Assembly: GCA_014239775.1 (NCBI GenBank)
Contig: JAAZYG010000016.1
Location: 1-35,718, forward strand
Direction of reading: 5' to 3'
From: Candidatus Uhrbacteria bacterium
GTDB taxonomy: Bacteria > Patescibacteriota > Patescibacteriia > UBA9934 > GWF2-40-263
Length of the DNA: 35,718 nucleotides
Shown here: positions 25,401-35,091 of the stretch, one piece after another
How the letters are laid out: every line of letters begins with the position of its first letter
Numbering within the stretch: position 1 is the stretch's first letter
The notes under the pieces: generated by a model
What the model was told of the DNA's origin: nothing
The model's input: the letters and a program-made list of their open reading frames with translations, nothing else
Databases searched by the model: none
Translations under genes and position numbers: made by a program

Positions 25401-25677
25401 ATTTGGTGGACAGAGGTTTGGAGAGATGGAAGTTTGGGCTCTTGAAGCTTATGGAGCTGCACACACATTGCAAGAAATTTTGACAATTAAGTCTGATGAC
25501 GTTCCTGGAAGGTCAAAGGCCTATGAGGCAATCATTAAAGGAAATCCAATTAATAAAGTGAATATCCCTGAATCATTTAATGTACTTGTACGCGAGCTTA
25601 AAGGCTTGTGTCTAGACGTAGAGTTATTAAATGAAGGAAGTAAAATTGAGCTTCAGGGTGAAAAAAGTAAAAAATAA
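22423..25677 (+). CDS. rpoB: DNA-directed RNA polymerase subunit beta
   Basis: 1084 residues, a compact beta subunit (E. coli 1342) without the large lineage-specific insertions. The rifampicin-pocket stretch reads [22 protein letters not shown] followed by [20 protein letters not shown]; Ala sits where E. coli has Ser522. Other landmarks are [23 protein letters not shown], the [12 protein letters not shown] motif, [14 protein letters not shown] and the C-terminal [24 protein letters not shown] clamp segment. The ATG at 22423 has no SD, as for most core genes here. It lies behind a structured leader and terminator and is followed 3 nt later by rpoC. rplJ/rplL do not precede it. Confidence 0.98.
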   Translation: MPIYRRTPVKTRERASFGAVSDQMELPDLIEVQRSSYRWFFEEGIRDLFKEIAPIRDFIGRDLELYIDDYYLDDPKFDERTSRSKKVTFEAPLRVKTRLVNVRTKSVKEQEIYLGDLPLMTPRGTFVINGVERVIVSQLVRSAGAFFTADVYRGRRYYGAKIIPNRGAWLEFETDPKNIIWVKIDRKRKVPVTALLRAFGVTTDEEIMELFKDIDVHPTNNYIESTLNKDPSTNEDEGLIEVYKRIRPGDRATADNAKGLIHSMFFNFDRYDLGKVGRYKFNLRFGDDISEDLVADEANRIIGKEDLTKIIREIIRLNINQEEPDDVDHLGNRRVRAVGELIQGRFRVGLARMERIIKDRMSTQDIDSLTPGRLINARPVIGAIREFFMSSQLSQFMDQTNPLAELEHKRRLSAMGPGGLSRERAGFEVRDVHPTHYGRICPIATPEGPNIGLIGHLASYSKINEYGFIETPYRKVVKEEKGGKTIARVTDEIEYINAFKEEKSVTVTATSLIDDKNYFTEEFVAARKFGEPKNVAQSEIDYMDVSSKQIVSIGTSLIPFLEHDDATRALMGTNMQRQAVPTVRPDAPIVGTGVERRAARDSGHVIVADQSGVISYVDGFRIEITDKDKNIIKYELKKFLRSNNSTSINQRPVVEAGQKITKGDIIADSSAIDKGELALGQNCLIGFMAWDGYNYEDAVIISEKLVRDDRFTSVHIEHYTIDVRDTKLGPEVVTSDIPNVSEEKLKNLDIEGVIRIGAEVKSGDILVGKITPKGETELSAEEKLLRAIFGEKARDVRDSSLYLEHGEHGKVVDVTVFSRESGDKLSPGVIKSIQITIADLRKSQVGDKVAGRHGNKGVISKIVPLSDMPFLEDGTPLDIMLTPLGVVSRMNLGQVLEVHLGLAANALGYNVMTPVLNGVSYGDIQGELEKADLPKTGQVQLYDGRTGDKFVHPITVGYMYILKLSHMVEDKMHQRSIGPYSLITQQPLGGKAQFGGQRFGEMEVWALEAYGAAHTLQEILTIKSDDVPGRSKAYEAIIKGNPINKVNIPESFNVLVRELKGLCLDVELLNEGSKIELQGEKSKK

Positions 25678-25680
25678 CCT

Positions 25681-28600
25681 ATGTTTAAAAAACAAGACAC
25701 ATTAAAATCTACAGATTTTGACTCAATAAGACTTAGGTTAGCTTCTCCAGAAATAATTCGTGGATGGTCACATGGTGAAATAACCAAGCCTGAAACAATT
25801 AATTACAGAACACAAAAACCAGAGAAGCACGGACTTTTCGCTGAAGAAATTTTTGGTCCCTCAAAAGACTGGGAGTGTTATTGTGGTAAGTATAAAAAAA
25901 TTAGATACAAAGGAATTATTTGTGACAAATGTGGAGTAGAAGTAACTCATTCAGTTGTTCGTCGTGAAAGAATGGGGCACATTGAGCTTGCTGCTCCTAT
26001 TACGCACATTTGGTTTTTGAGAGGTGTACCGTCAAGGATTGGTACAGTTTTAGATATGTCAATTCAGAATCTTGAAAAAGTAATTTATTTTGCTAGTTTT
26101 ATAATTACAAACGTAAACGAAGAAGCTAAAGAGCAAACAATCGAACAAGTAAAACAAGAGAGAAAGAGCAAACAGAACATGATAGAAGGTGAATTTAAAA
26201 GAGATGTTGGACGACTTGCAGATAAACATGGTGATGATAAAAAAGTTCTTGCAAAAGAACAGACTAGGTTAGAAGAAATTAGAGATGGAAAACTTGAAGA
26301 ATTAGAAGAAGATTACGAGATAGTAATGGAAGATCTTAAGGCAATGAAGATGATGTCTATTATCTCAGAGCAGACATATCATGAGTGGTCATTAAAATAT
26401 GGTCATGTTTTTGAAGCAATGATCGGTGCAGCAGCAGTTCATGAAATGTTGAAGCGTGCCAATGTGGAGGAGACAATGTATGCACTACAAGATGAGTTGG
26501 TAAATGCAACAAAGACAAAAAAGGACAGAATTCTAAGAAGATTAAAACTTCTAAAGTCTTTACATATAAATAAAATCGACCCTACATGGATGGTTCTTGA
26601 AGCTGTTCCTGTTATTCCACCAGACCTACGGCCAATGGTACCGTTAGATGGTGGAAGGTTTGCAACTTCAGACTTAAATGACTTGTATCGTCGTGTGATA
26701 AACAGGAACAATCGTTTAAAACGGCTGTTTGATTTGAATGCTCCTGAAGTTATTTCAAGAAATGAAAAACGAATGCTTCAAGAGGCTGTTGATGCACTAA
26801 TAGATAATTCAGCAAGGCATAGTAAAACAGTTATTGCAGCTACTGGTAAGAAGCGTCAGTTAAAATCTTTGGCGGATCAGTTAAAAGGTAAGCAAGGTCG
26901 TTTCCGTCAGAACCTACTTGGTAAACGTATTGATTATTCTGGACGTTCAGTAATTGTTGTTGGACCACATTTAAAATTAGAGAATTGTGGAATTCCAAAA
27001 AAGATGGCTCTTGAGCTGTTTAAACCGTTCGTTATTTCAAAGTTAATCGAGCGCGAATACGTTCACAATATTAGAAGTGCGAATAAGTTTATTGATTCAG
27101 ACCGTTCAGAAACATGGGATATTTTGGAAGAGGTTACAAAAGACGCATTTGTTCTTTTGAACCGTGCACCAACTTTGCATAGGCTTGGTATTCAGGCATT
27201 TAGACCTGTTTTGATTGAGGGTAAGGCTATGCAAATTCACCCACTTGTTTGTGATGCTTATAATGCAGACTTTGATGGTGACCAAATGGCAGTCCATGTT
27301 CCTCTTACAGAAGAAGCGCGTGCAGAAGCGCGTGAGATCATGCTTGCTACAAAGAACTTGCTAAAGCCTGCTCATGGTGGGCCAGTTGCGACACCTGGAA
27401 AAGATATTGCTTGGGGAATATTCTATCTAACAATGGAACTAACTCCACAACCAGAAGAAATGAAAGGTATTCCATGGTTTGCAAATGAAACAGACGTGAT
27501 GTACGCAATAAAATCAGGACAAGTACAGCTCCAAGATTGGTGTGTTGTGCGTTTGCAGACTGGTGAAAAAATTATTACAACTCCAGGACGTGTATTGGTT
27601 AATTTGCAGTTTCCAAAAGAAATTCCTTTTAAAAATCAACGACTTGGTAAAAAAGAATTATCAAGTATCGTTAAGTACTTCCTAGAGCTTCATGGTTCAG
27701 ATAGAGCATCTGACTTCCTAGACAGATTAAAAGAAATTGGTTTTGAATACTCCACACAGGCTGGTTATTCATGGGGAATGTCTGATCTTCCATCATTAAA
27801 AAACAAAATAACTCTACTTAAAGAAGGTGATAATAAGATTCGTGAGATCGAAGATTATTATTCTCAAGGTCTTTTGACTGGTTCAGAAAGACATTCATCT
27901 ATTATAAAAATTTGGAATGAAATTAAAGATAGTATCGCATCTGAGGCAAAACAAATGCTTCCAAAAGATAATCCGGCTTATACAATGATTGAGTCCGGTG
28001 CTCGTGGTTCATGGGGACAAATGACACAAATGGTTGGTATGAAAGGATTGGTTGCAAACCCTGCAGGTGACATTATTGAGCTTCCAGTTAAATCATCATT
28101 TAAAGATGGTTACGATGTATTGGAGTTTTTTATCTCATCTCATGGTGTGCGAAAAGGTTTGACTGACACAGCTTTAAGAACTGCTAATGCAGGTTACTTA
28201 ACAAGGCGTTTGGTTGATGTTGCACAAGATGTGGTTGTTCGTGAAATAGATTGTGGTGACGATAAGGGTGTTGTACTTACAAAAGAAGAATCAGATGATA
28301 TCGGAGAGCCATTGATAATTAGAATACTTGGTAGGTTCTTGTTATCAGATCTTAAGAAACCAGGTGGCAGAAAAGTTTTGGTTAAAGCTGGTGAGTTGGT
28401 TACCGAAGACCATATTAGAGCAGTAGAAGCTTCAGGTGGTGAGATTATGGAGGTACACTTAAGATCAGTTATGACATGTAAGCTCCGTCGCGGTGTGTGT
28501 CAGAAGTGTTATGGTTACGATTTGGCTTATAATAAACTTGTAAAACTTGGAACAGCGGTTGGTATTATGGCAGCTCAGTCAATTGGTGAGCCTGGTACAC

Positions 28601-29433
28601 AGTTAACAATGAGAACTTTCCATACTGGTGGTGTTGCTGGAAAAGATATTACACAAGGATTGCCGCGTGTTGAAGAATTATTTGAGGCTCGTAATCCAAA
28701 GCAGAAAGCTGTTATGTCTGAGGTTTCAGGTAAGGCCACAGTTGAGACTATTCAAAGAGAAATTGTACAAGCTGGAACAGGTAAGCAAATTGTTGATACA
28801 AGACCAGGACAGAAGACGGTAAAGATTGCTTATGAAGATGTGGATGATGAAACATTTAGTTATGGAAAGACTGGTGAGTTGTTCTTGAAAGAAGGAGACA
28901 AAGTTAAGACAGGACAAATAATTGCAAAGAAAGGAAGTGGTGTTGAATTTGAATCTCCAGGAAATGGTGTGATTACAATTAAAAAAGAAAATACAGTTAC
29001 TGTTGTGTATGACACAATTAAATTGCGTGAGTACATTATTCCGCCAGGATACACTTTGTATGTTAAAGACGGTGATGAGGTTCAGTCTGGTGATCAGCTA
29101 ACTGACGGAAATCTTGATCTACAATTATTGTTTAAGCACAAAGGTCAGGATGCGGTTCAGAAATATTTGTCTAAGGAAACTCAGTTTATTTATGCTAGTC
29201 AGGGACAGAAACTAAATAACAAGCATATCGAGCTGATTATAAAACAAATGTTCTCACGTGTAAGAGTTATGGATCCAGGTGATACAGATTTACTACCTGC
29301 AGAGATAATTGAAAGAGCTACTTTTGACCAAGCAAATGACGGTGTTGAAAAAGGTAAAAAGGAAGCAACGCACGAGCCTGTGTTTATGGGAATTACAAAG
29401 ATTTCATTATCAACAACCTCATGGTTGTCATAA
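25681..29433 (+). CDS. rpoC: DNA-directed RNA polymerase subunit beta', interrupted by an in-frame TAA near the 3' end
   Basis: 1250 residues up to the stop. The N-terminal zinc finger is [19 protein letters not shown]. The bridge/active-site motif [16 protein letters not shown] carries the three catalytic Asp. [21 protein letters not shown], the second zinc site [15 protein letters not shown] and the trigger-loop region [24 protein letters not shown] are intact. The protein then reads [14 protein letters not shown] and meets TAA at 29431-29433. The same frame continues at once with [10 protein letters not shown], the expected next residues of the family. The stop thus replaces one residue of the conserved SFLSAASFQET motif, without a frameshift. 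Either the assembly has an error, the gene is truly split, or the stop is read through. Confidence 0.95.
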   Translation: MFKKQDTLKSTDFDSIRLRLASPEIIRGWSHGEITKPETINYRTQKPEKHGLFAEEIFGPSKDWECYCGKYKKIRYKGIICDKCGVEVTHSVVRRERMGHIELAAPITHIWFLRGVPSRIGTVLDMSIQNLEKVIYFASFIITNVNEEAKEQTIEQVKQERKSKQNMIEGEFKRDVGRLADKHGDDKKVLAKEQTRLEEIRDGKLEELEEDYEIVMEDLKAMKMMSIISEQTYHEWSLKYGHVFEAMIGAAAVHEMLKRANVEETMYALQDELVNATKTKKDRILRRLKLLKSLHINKIDPTWMVLEAVPVIPPDLRPMVPLDGGRFATSDLNDLYRRVINRNNRLKRLFDLNAPEVISRNEKRMLQEAVDALIDNSARHSKTVIAATGKKRQLKSLADQLKGKQGRFRQNLLGKRIDYSGRSVIVVGPHLKLENCGIPKKMALELFKPFVISKLIEREYVHNIRSANKFIDSDRSETWDILEEVTKDAFVLLNRAPTLHRLGIQAFRPVLIEGKAMQIHPLVCDAYNADFDGDQMAVHVPLTEEARAEAREIMLATKNLLKPAHGGPVATPGKDIAWGIFYLTMELTPQPEEMKGIPWFANETDVMYAIKSGQVQLQDWCVVRLQTGEKIITTPGRVLVNLQFPKEIPFKNQRLGKKELSSIVKYFLELHGSDRASDFLDRLKEIGFEYSTQAGYSWGMSDLPSLKNKITLLKEGDNKIREIEDYYSQGLLTGSERHSSIIKIWNEIKDSIASEAKQMLPKDNPAYTMIESGARGSWGQMTQMVGMKGLVANPAGDIIELPVKSSFKDGYDVLEFFISSHGVRKGLTDTALRTANAGYLTRRLVDVAQDVVVREIDCGDDKGVVLTKEESDDIGEPLIIRILGRFLLSDLKKPGGRKVLVKAGELVTEDHIRAVEASGGEIMEVHLRSVMTCKLRRGVCQKCYGYDLAYNKLVKLGTAVGIMAAQSIGEPGTQLTMRTFHTGGVAGKDITQGLPRVEELFEARNPKQKAVMSEVSGKATVETIQREIVQAGTGKQIVDTRPGQKTVKIAYEDVDDETFSYGKTGELFLKEGDKVKTGQIIAKKGSGVEFESPGNGVITIKKENTVTVVYDTIKLREYIIPPGYTLYVKDGDEVQSGDQLTDGNLDLQLLFKHKGQDAVQKYLSKETQFIYASQGQKLNNKHIELIIKQMFSRVRVMDPGDTDLLPAEIIERATFDQANDGVEKGKKEATHEPVFMGITKISLSTTSWLS

Positions 29434-29652
<219 letters not shown>

Positions 29653-29718
29653 GATTAAGGTACATACAAGTAAAAGAAGTTCGTAACAGAATTCAAATAA
29701 GATTTGTGCTTATAGAAA

Positions 29719-29748
29719 GAAAGCCGTCCGTTAGAGGGCGGTTTTCTT
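29719..29748 (+). terminator. Terminator of rpoBC
   Basis: GAAAGCCGTCC pairs with GGGCGGTTTTC over 11 positions (two G-U pairs) around a 6-nt loop. It lies after the second rpoC stop and before ruvC, so the whole of rpoC including its continuation is one transcription unit. It overlaps the track's ruvC start at 29706, ruling that start out. Confidence 0.85.
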
Positions 29749-29786
29749 GTTGGTGTAATTTAATTTTGGTATCCTTATATAAAATT

Positions 29787-30269
29787 ATGTCTAAAGGAAC
29801 TTTGATAATGGGGGTTGATCCTGGTTATGGTCGAATGGGTTTCGGCTTTATTTATATAGAAGGATCAAAAATGGAATTGGTTGATTATGGAGTTATGACA
29901 ACTCTGGTAGGCGATGCTTTTGAGGACAGATTATTGCATATCGCAAATGACTTACATGATCTTTTTGAGCATCATGACCCGGATGTTATGGTTGTTGAAA
30001 AATTATTTTTTGGAAAAAGTTCAACTACTGCAATGAAGGTTGCAGAAGCAAGGGGTGTATCATTATTGATGGCTGCACAATCTGGTGTACCAGTTTTTGA
30101 GTATACTCCTTCACAAATAAAAAAAGCTGTTACAGGTAATGGCAAGGCTACAAAAAAGGATGTGCAAAAAATGGTCAAGCAATTACTTGGATTAGTTAGA
30201 GTTCCAAAACCAGACGATTCAGCTGACGCATTAGCTGTTGCAATTACTGCATCAAACAAAAAATGGTGA
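29787..30269 (+). CDS. ruvC: Crossover junction endodeoxyribonuclease RuvC
   Basis: 160 residues from the ATG at 29787 (MSKGTLIMGVDPGYGRMG). The track start at 29706 lies within the upstream terminator. The family's catalytic acids are visible: Asp in GVDPGYG (residue 11), Glu in VVEKLFF (about residue 71), and the C-terminal PDDSADALAVA pair. ATKKDVQKMV is the conserved helix before them. RuvC resolves Holliday junctions with RuvA and RuvB, neither of which is in the window. The enzyme works alongside RecA encoded ~14 kb away. It ends in TGA, showing that TGA is a normal stop here. Confidence 0.95.
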   Translation: MSKGTLIMGVDPGYGRMGFGFIYIEGSKMELVDYGVMTTLVGDAFEDRLLHIANDLHDLFEHHDPDVMVVEKLFFGKSSTTAMKVAEARGVSLLMAAQSGVPVFEYTPSQIKKAVTGNGKATKKDVQKMVKQLLGLVRVPKPDDSADALAVAITASNKKW

Positions 30270-30278
30270 TATTTAGTA

Positions 30279-30307
30279 TTGACAAAGTGGTATTTTTTTA
30301 GTACCTT
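30279..30307 (+). promoter_or_regulatory. Promoter for the orphan gene at 30336
   Basis: TTGACA (30279-30284), 17-nt spacer containing TATTTTTTT, TACCTT (30302-30307). 23 of 29 positions match the promoter at 19350-19378. Confidence 0.6.
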
Positions 30308-30335
30308 GATATGTCTACATGATTAAGGAGGAATC

Positions 30336-30674
30336 GTGCTAGTGCTATGGTTAGAAAGTTTAAAGGTAGTTTGTATATATCAATCATATATACATGCAAA
30401 TAAATTATGCAATTTTATATTTTGGACGGGTCATGATGGCAGACGAGATTTAATCATTGCTTGTCACTCTAAATATAATAATTGGTGTAAATCTGAACAA
30501 GTATTTGCAGACCATCTAAGGCATAAATTAATGAATTTAATTCCAAGAAGGCTGCCAGATGGTATTGGTGAGGTACATAGGGGTACTATTACTAGTTGGA
30601 AAAGCGATCATTTTAATATCTTAACTCCAGCGGAATTACGTCCATTCATTGAAGAAGCTCTTGGTCTTTATTGA
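30336..30674 (+). CDS. Orphan protein of 112 residues, unknown function
   Basis: The start is GTG, preceded by AAGGAGG at 5 nt, one of the strongest SDs in the window. The product has four Cys, several Trp and many His (FWTGHDGRRDLIIACHSKYNNWC). The C-terminal half contains LTPAELRPFIEEALGLY. No membrane helix is obvious apart from a mildly hydrophobic N-terminus, and no known motif is recognised. It has its own TTGACA promoter and its own terminator, so it is monocistronic between ruvC and tRNA-Gly. SD strength, GTG start and promoter type group it with the gene at 19456. Confidence 0.6.
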   Translation: MLVLWLESLKVVCIYQSYIHANKLCNFIFWTGHDGRRDLIIACHSKYNNWCKSEQVFADHLRHKLMNLIPRRLPDGIGEVHRGTITSWKSDHFNILTPAELRPFIEEALGLY

Positions 30675-30694
30675 ATCGTTCATCCACTACCACC

Positions 30695-30718
30695 AAAAGT
30701 CCTTTAATAGGACTTTTT
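30695..30718 (+). terminator. Terminator of the 112-residue orphan gene
   Basis: A perfect 8-bp stem AAAAGTCC / GGACTTTT with a 7-nt loop and a T-rich 3' side. Confidence 0.85.
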
Positions 30719-30743
30719 ATTTAAAATAAATTTAGTTTAAACC

Positions 30744-30772
30744 TTGCAAAAAATACCTTTTTTGTGTAGAAT
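30744..30772 (+). promoter_or_regulatory. Promoter for tRNA-Gly
   Basis: TTGCAA (30744-30749), 17-nt spacer, TAGAAT (30767-30772), placing the start about 34 nt before the mature tRNA. Confidence 0.6.
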
Positions 30773-30812
30773 TTTCTCGCAATACATTATAAAATCTCGG
30801 GATTTTATTTAT

Positions 30813-30887
30813 GCGGGTATGGTATAAAGGCTATTATTTCTGCCTTCCAAGCAGACGATGCGGGTTCGATTCCCGCTACCCGCTCCA
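30813..30887 (+). tRNA. tRNA-Gly(UCC)
   Basis: 75 nt with encoded CCA. Acceptor GCGGGTA/TACCCGC and anticodon stem TCTGC/GCAGA around loop CTTCCAA give anticodon TCC. The T-arm is GCGGG-TTCGATT-CCCGC. The short D-stem of three pairs is normal for this tRNA, and the whole closely resembles bacterial tRNA-Gly(UCC). Confidence 0.97.
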
Positions 30888-30925
30888 ATGAAAGTTGTCA
30901 GCTTTTGGCTGGCACTTTTCATTGG
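30885..30925 (+). repeat. Inverted repeat overlapping the tRNA-Gly CCA end
   Basis: CCAATGAAAGTTGTCAGC and GCTGGCACTTTTCATTGG form a long imperfect hairpin starting in the CCA tail of tRNA-Gly. There is no T-run after it, so it may be a processing signal or a weak terminator. Confidence 0.5.
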
Positions 30926-31178
30926 AGGAAGATCATTTAAATTGAACCCACCGAAGTTCAATGAAATTAAAAACAATTGATATATTTTAAATTATCAGAA
31001 TTGAATCAGATACGATGCGATGCAGAACGGTGACTGTAAAGTAAAATATAAGTTGTTCATAATTAGATGAGATATTGGTGAAGCTCAAACATACGAATAA
31101 ACCGTACTAAAATATACGGTGAAGGAGTGGGTGCAGAACTGATCCTATAGCTTGCTAATCAGGGATTACTTATTTACA
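30926..31178 (+). other. Non-coding spacer between the two tRNAs
   Basis: About 250 nt without a plausible gene. It contains hairpins ATTGAAC/GTTCAAT (about 30939-30962) and ACCGTA/TACGGT (31101-31120), and a repeated TGCAGAAC (once near 31020, once near 31133). No known RNA family is recognised. It may be a leader for tRNA-Pro or part of a tRNA precursor. Confidence 0.35.
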
Positions 31179-31255
31179 CGGGATGTAGCTCAGCAGGCCA
31201 GAGCGCTTGGTTTGGGACCAAGAGGTCGCAGGTTCGAGTCCTGTCATCCCGACCA
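31179..31255 (+). tRNA. tRNA-Pro(UGG)
   Basis: 77 nt with encoded CCA. Acceptor CGGGATG/CATCCCG is perfect. The D-stem is GCTC/GAGC. Anticodon stem CTTGG/CCAAG around TTTGGGA gives anticodon TGG. The T-arm is GCAGG-TTCGAGT-CCTGT. Confidence 0.97.
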
Positions 31256-31260
31256 ATAAG

Positions 31261-31288
31261 ACCGTTTGGTATTTAACCAAGCGGTTTT
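31261..31288 (+). terminator. Terminator after tRNA-Pro
   Basis: ACCGTTTGG pairs with CCAAGCGGT (one G-U pair) around a short A/T loop and is followed by a T-run. Confidence 0.8.
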
Positions 31289-31340
31289 ATGTTTGTTTAA
31301 AACAATATGTTTGATGTGGGGAAAAGTATGGTTTTTTATA

Positions 31341-31349
31341 TGTTAAAAT
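31341..31349 (+). promoter_or_regulatory. Extended -10 promoter for the pilin-like gene
   Basis: TGTTAAAAT is an extended -10, with the start predicted near 31356 and the ATG at 31368. The leader is too short for a good SD. Confidence 0.45.
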
Positions 31350-31367
31350 ATAGGCATACTTTTATAT

Positions 31368-31904
31368 ATGGAAAAAAGTTCTTCAGGTTTTAGAAATATA
31401 AATACAGTTGCAGGTGTTATTTTTTTTGGAATGTGCATTGCAGTTATTTTTTTGGTTATTAATTTTTCAGTAAGTGCAGAAAATAAAAGAGATACACAAC
31501 GACAACAAGATGTTGATTCTTTGTTGTATGAATTGAAATCTTTCAGAAATCAAAATGAGGGATTAGTTATTAGATCTATATATAACATGACTCCAAGTGA
31601 AACATACATGATTGTATATGGAGATAAAAGAAAAGGGTGTGATGATATGAATGCTTATTGTGATGTTAAGGTTACAAGCGACACGCATTGTGTAGATTTA
31701 TCAGAACTTGTTGATTATGGCATGTATGAGGACTCTCCGATTGCTCCTAATGGAAATGTGTGGTGGGACAAGGGAATATCAAAAAATGATAATGGCATAG
31801 GTTACACATTATCTATAAATAAAAATTTAGCATTAACAATTACCGCATGTGAATCAGAAGGCGAGGGAATGGATCAAATTTTTTCTTCAGACTTAAAAAA
31901 ATAA
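31368..31904 (+). CDS. Pilin/pseudopilin-like single-pass membrane protein
   Basis: 178 residues. One hydrophobic helix spans about residues 14-36, followed by ENKRDTQRQQDVDSLLYELKSF. This resembles the RD.xR..D...L..EL..Y pattern after the N-terminal helix of CPR type IV pilin-like proteins. The external part has four Cys (GCDDMNAYCDV, then HCVDL and TACESE) that could form disulfides, and an N(G)NVWWDKG turn. The classic prepilin G/F-T-L-x-E cleavage site is not present, so it may stay membrane-anchored. It is followed 10 nt later by a secreted DUF916-like gene, suggesting an envelope operon. Pilus membership is an inference. Confidence 0.6.
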   Translation: MEKSSSGFRNINTVAGVIFFGMCIAVIFLVINFSVSAENKRDTQRQQDVDSLLYELKSFRNQNEGLVIRSIYNMTPSETYMIVYGDKRKGCDDMNAYCDVKVTSDTHCVDLSELVDYGMYEDSPIAPNGNVWWDKGISKNDNGIGYTLSINKNLALTITACESEGEGMDQIFSSDLKK

Positions 31905-31914
31905 ATTAAAAAAA

Positions 31915-32826
31915 ATGTTCTTATTAAGTTCAAAACTTTCAAAAACAACTCAGATATTATTTGTATCTTTTTTTGTAATATGTTCAATTTTTGTGTGTGC
32001 AAAATCAGCAAGTGCAGATTCGATTGGAATGTCACCACCAAAAATTATTGATAAAATGGAACCAAATGAAAGATTTAAACATACAATCACATTAATGAGA
32101 TCCAAGAATATAGATAAATCAATTAGTCTAAATATAAGTGTTGTTGGCGAAGGCTCTGAATTGGTGGATCTGTACTCTGGAAAGGTAGTTTCTTTTTCAC
32201 CAGGAGAAGAAAAGATATTTTATACTTATGCTATAGATACAGATGGAGCAATTTTTGGTAATTTTAATCCAAAACTACATTTTATATTAGACGAACTTGT
32301 TAATTCAAATGGACTCCAAATGCATGTTGGGCTAGTACACGAAATAGTATTAGAAATTTTGCCAAAGTCAGAAAAAGAAAGGGTTGTTTATAGAGCAGGT
32401 GTCTTAGAAGAAGTGGATAATTTATTTTTAAGACATCCAAAAGTAAAAGTTGTTAAAAATAAGTCAAAAACAAATATAAATATTTCTACTGAGTTGATTA
32501 ATAAAACAAAAGTAGTGATTGCTGAGGTACCATATATATTCAATGTATATAAAGGTAGTGAATTAATATCATCTATCGAAGAAATACATAGAGTTAAAAT
32601 TCAACCAAACAAATCAGATATAATTAATGAAACATTTAAAATTAAAAATCGTTACAAAACAATTGGTAAATACAGGTTTGTGTATAAAATAGGTGATTTA
32701 ACAACTGAATTAAATTATTTTCTTATACCACCAGAATATGTATTTTTGGCATTGATGGGGTTTGCACTACCTTTTTCAATGATCCATTTAACATGTAGAC
32801 GGTATAAAAAAACTAAAAAATCCTAA
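31915..32826 (+). CDS. Secreted DUF916-like protein with C-terminal anchor
   Basis: 303 residues. A signal peptide (about 1-33, ending SASADS) precedes IGMSPPKIIDKMEPNERFKHT, the start seen in DUF916/WxL-type extracellular proteins. Two beta-sandwich-like domains follow (about 35-155 and 175-270). A C-terminal membrane helix (PPEYVFLALMGFALPFSMIHL) ends in basic residues (CRRYKKTKKS), leaving the bulk outside the cell. It is paralogous to the longer protein at 33389, which starts IGVSPPTLTGISIPRNG. It is likely cotranscribed with the pilin-like gene. Its stop overlaps the convergent lepB by 4 nt. A surface-binding or scaffold role is inferred. Confidence 0.65.
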   Translation: MFLLSSKLSKTTQILFVSFFVICSIFVCAKSASADSIGMSPPKIIDKMEPNERFKHTITLMRSKNIDKSISLNISVVGEGSELVDLYSGKVVSFSPGEEKIFYTYAIDTDGAIFGNFNPKLHFILDELVNSNGLQMHVGLVHEIVLEILPKSEKERVVYRAGVLEEVDNLFLRHPKVKVVKNKSKTNINISTELINKTKVVIAEVPYIFNVYKGSELISSIEEIHRVKIQPNKSDIINETFKIKNRYKTIGKYRFVYKIGDLTTELNYFLIPPEYVFLALMGFALPFSMIHLTCRRYKKTKKS

Positions 32827-33341
32827 TTTTTTGTAAAAGGAAATTTGCTTATAGTACCTAATATGTATTTTCTGTGTATTGGACCTGTAATTCTTGAGTC
32901 AGTACTTTCTGTTCTGTTATCTCCTAATAAAAAGTATGTATTTGGTTCTAAAATATTATATTTAACTGCACCATCTTTGGTTCTTGTTATCATATTTTGT
33001 GACAAATAAGGCTCGTTTAGTTTTGTTTCTACTCCATATTTATCAATTATAAATACACTATTTTTTTTAATGTATACTTGCTCACCAGGTAGACCTACCA
33101 CCCGCTTAATTATTAATGAGCCAGAGTCTTTGTCAAAAAATTGAACCATATCATATCTTTTTGGTTCTCGAAGAAGGAGTATGATTTTGTTTATTAAAAA
33201 TACATCTTCGTCTATAAAAGTTTTTTCCATAGACATGCCATTTACAACACCAGGCTCAATAAGAAAAGTTCTAGAAAATAAAACTAGAACAATAAATATA
33301 AATAAAATCTTAAGAGTCTGGAAAAAATAAGCAATTTTCAT
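32823..33341 (-). CDS. lepB: Signal peptidase I
   Basis: 172 residues. An N-terminal membrane helix (about 8-28) leads into VNGMSMEKTF with nucleophile Ser37. IIKRVVGLPGEQVYIKKN carries the general base Lys79. LLGDNRTESTDSR is the conserved box E. The enzyme removes signal peptides on the outer face of the membrane and is short, like Gram-positive SipS-type enzymes. It sits between two secreted DUF916-like genes, which are plausible substrates. A -10-like TATGAT (33354-33359 on the minus strand) precedes the ATG. Confidence 0.95.
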   Translation of the reverse strand: MKIAYFFQTLKILFIFIVLVLFSRTFLIEPGVVNGMSMEKTFIDEDVFLINKIILLLREPKRYDMVQFFDKDSGSLIIKRVVGLPGEQVYIKKNSVFIIDKYGVETKLNEPYLSQNMITRTKDGAVKYNILEPNTYFLLGDNRTESTDSRITGPIHRKYILGTISKFPFTKN

Positions 33342-33388
33342 TATTGCTATGGTATCATAGTATAAATATTTTATGGAAGTATTAATTT

Positions 33389-34960
33389 ATGATTCAATAT
33401 TCAAAAATAAATAAAAATTTATTTTCACTCAGCTTATATATTTTTTTATTTTCACTATTTTTATTTTTACCAATTAAACACGTAAATGCAATAGGAGTAA
33501 GTCCACCTACTTTAACAGGTATTTCAATTCCACGAAATGGCATACAAACAAAACAAATAAGAGTTTTAAGAGGTGGGGATAACAAAGGAAACTTAAAAAT
33601 TAAAGTGGAGGCCATGGGTGAGAATGCAGAGTATATTGAGACATCCGGTGATATTATTATGATTAGTGGTAAGGATTTTGTTGATTATGAATTTACAATT
33701 AATCCAAAAAATGCTCCAAATGGAGAACATAAAGCCAGACTATCATTTATATCACAAGGTATTGTTGGAGAAGAAAAAACAAAAGGAGCATCTGTGCAAG
33801 TGTTTGGTGGTGCAGTAGCAGATATTTATTTTGAGGTGGGAGGTGTTGAGGTTATAAAATATGAAATTATAAAATTATTTGTAAAAAATACAGAGGTAAA
33901 TAAAAATACAGAACTTTCTTTTGAAGTAAACAATACTGGTAATGTAAATTGGAAACCAGAAAGAATAGATTTACAATTTACTAATATCAATGATTCTACA
34001 GAAAAAATAATACATACAATATTTAGTGATGCAATAAATATTGCAAAAGCAGGGCGTTTTACTGAATATGTATTTAATTTAGATTTACCATTTATACAAT
34101 CTGAATATGTATTAAATGCAGTTTTTTATGCAAAAGATAAAGAAAAAACAGAATTAACTTCAAATCACTTTAATGTATTTGCTCCAGATACATTAAAGCA
34201 AAAAGGAGAATTGAAGGACGTAAGTCTTAACAAAGACGTATTTTCACCAGATGAAAATATAAAAGTAAGCGGTGTATTTAAAAATACAGGAGAAATTGCT
34301 GTAAGCGGTGTTTTGGTTGTTGAGGTTTATTTAAATAATGAGTTAACAGATTTGTTGAAAAGCAGTGAACTAGATGTAAGTGTCTTAGAAGAAGTAATTT
34401 TTTCAAAAGTATTTACTTTAAAGGAAATTGGTAATTATAAAATATCTGCACATATTAAATACGGAAATAAACAAACAGTTGTATTAAATAAAGAATTTAA
34501 TGTTCAAAATAACAATAATGACAAAGTGGCTATAACAGAGATTGCATCAAAATTAAATACATATATAGGAATAGGTGTGTTAATTTCGATAATTATAATT
34601 ATTACAACAATCTTCATTTTACGTAGGCGAAAAACTGTACAATTTTCAGAACCAGAACCAGTTCAAGGTGTGCAAAATAATATGATTATTTCAGAGTTAG
34701 ATGATAACAGTGCTACTGAAAATATGACAACAGATATTAATGTTACCAATAAAGAAACAGAAATATCAGATAATACAATTGAACCAATTAAAGAAAGTGT
34801 TGAAAAATCAGATAAGGTAGAATTTATTCAAACAGAACAAAGTACTATTCATGAGTCACTGGGTAATTCAGATGAGATAAATAATTATGAATCAGACTCA
34901 GATGACGTTAATTTATTGGATCAAATTAATACAGGAAACACTAGTTTAGATGATAAATAA
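33389..34960 (+). CDS. Secreted DUF916-like multi-domain membrane-anchored protein
   Basis: 523 residues. A signal peptide (about 1-34) ends near VNAIG. The mature start IGVSPPTLTGISI matches the paralog at 31915. Three or so beta-sandwich domains follow, including CARDB-like segments (ELSFEVNNTGNVNWKPERIDL and NIKVSGVFKNTGEIAVSGVLVV). A membrane helix (YIGIGVLISIIIIITTIFIL) is followed by RRRK and a cytoplasmic acidic, Ser/Thr/Asn-rich tail of about 110 residues. No enzyme motif is visible. It is divergent from lepB. A role in surface adhesion or complex assembly is inferred; DUF916 proteins bind carbohydrate or host ligands in Firmicutes. Confidence 0.7.
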   Translation: MIQYSKINKNLFSLSLYIFLFSLFLFLPIKHVNAIGVSPPTLTGISIPRNGIQTKQIRVLRGGDNKGNLKIKVEAMGENAEYIETSGDIIMISGKDFVDYEFTINPKNAPNGEHKARLSFISQGIVGEEKTKGASVQVFGGAVADIYFEVGGVEVIKYEIIKLFVKNTEVNKNTELSFEVNNTGNVNWKPERIDLQFTNINDSTEKIIHTIFSDAINIAKAGRFTEYVFNLDLPFIQSEYVLNAVFYAKDKEKTELTSNHFNVFAPDTLKQKGELKDVSLNKDVFSPDENIKVSGVFKNTGEIAVSGVLVVEVYLNNELTDLLKSSELDVSVLEEVIFSKVFTLKEIGNYKISAHIKYGNKQTVVLNKEFNVQNNNNDKVAITEIASKLNTYIGIGVLISIIIIITTIFILRRRKTVQFSEPEPVQGVQNNMIISELDDNSATENMTTDINVTNKETEISDNTIEPIKESVEKSDKVEFIQTEQSTIHESLGNSDEINNYESDSDDVNLLDQINTGNTSLDDK

Positions 34961-35001
34961 AAAAGTTATTAACAATGCTGATAAAGTTATTTGGCACACT
35001 C

Positions 35002-35010
35002 TGGTATAAT
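35002..35010 (+). promoter_or_regulatory. Extended -10 promoter for the 3'-partial surface gene
   Basis: TGGTATAAT is a perfect extended -10, with the start predicted near 35017. It gives a ~75-nt leader that begins with the hairpin at 35028. Confidence 0.6.
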
Positions 35011-35027
35011 TAACATAAATAAGTTAG

Positions 35028-35054
35028 TAACAATAGCTGGGTCGGCTGTTGTTA
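35028..35054 (+). promoter_or_regulatory. 5' UTR hairpin of the partial surface gene
   Basis: TAACAATAGCT pairs with GGCTGTTGTTA over 11 positions (two G-U pairs) around GGGTC, close to the predicted transcript 5' end. Such 5' hairpins often stabilise abundant mRNAs; no U-run follows, so it is not a terminator. Confidence 0.5.
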
Positions 35055-35091
35055 TTGATTATTTAAATTTAAATCTAAACACAAATATAAT

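Noticed and set aside
29431-29433. General stop-codon reassignment (TAA or TGA as sense)
   Set aside because: TAA ends most genes in the window and TGA ends ruvC, so only this single rpoC codon is odd.
29706-29786. Longer RuvC start
   Set aside because: It overlaps the rpoBC terminator and adds residues not found in RuvC.
30926-31178. tmRNA, RNase P or SRP RNA between the tRNAs
   Set aside because: None of the conserved core motifs of these RNAs could be found on either strand.
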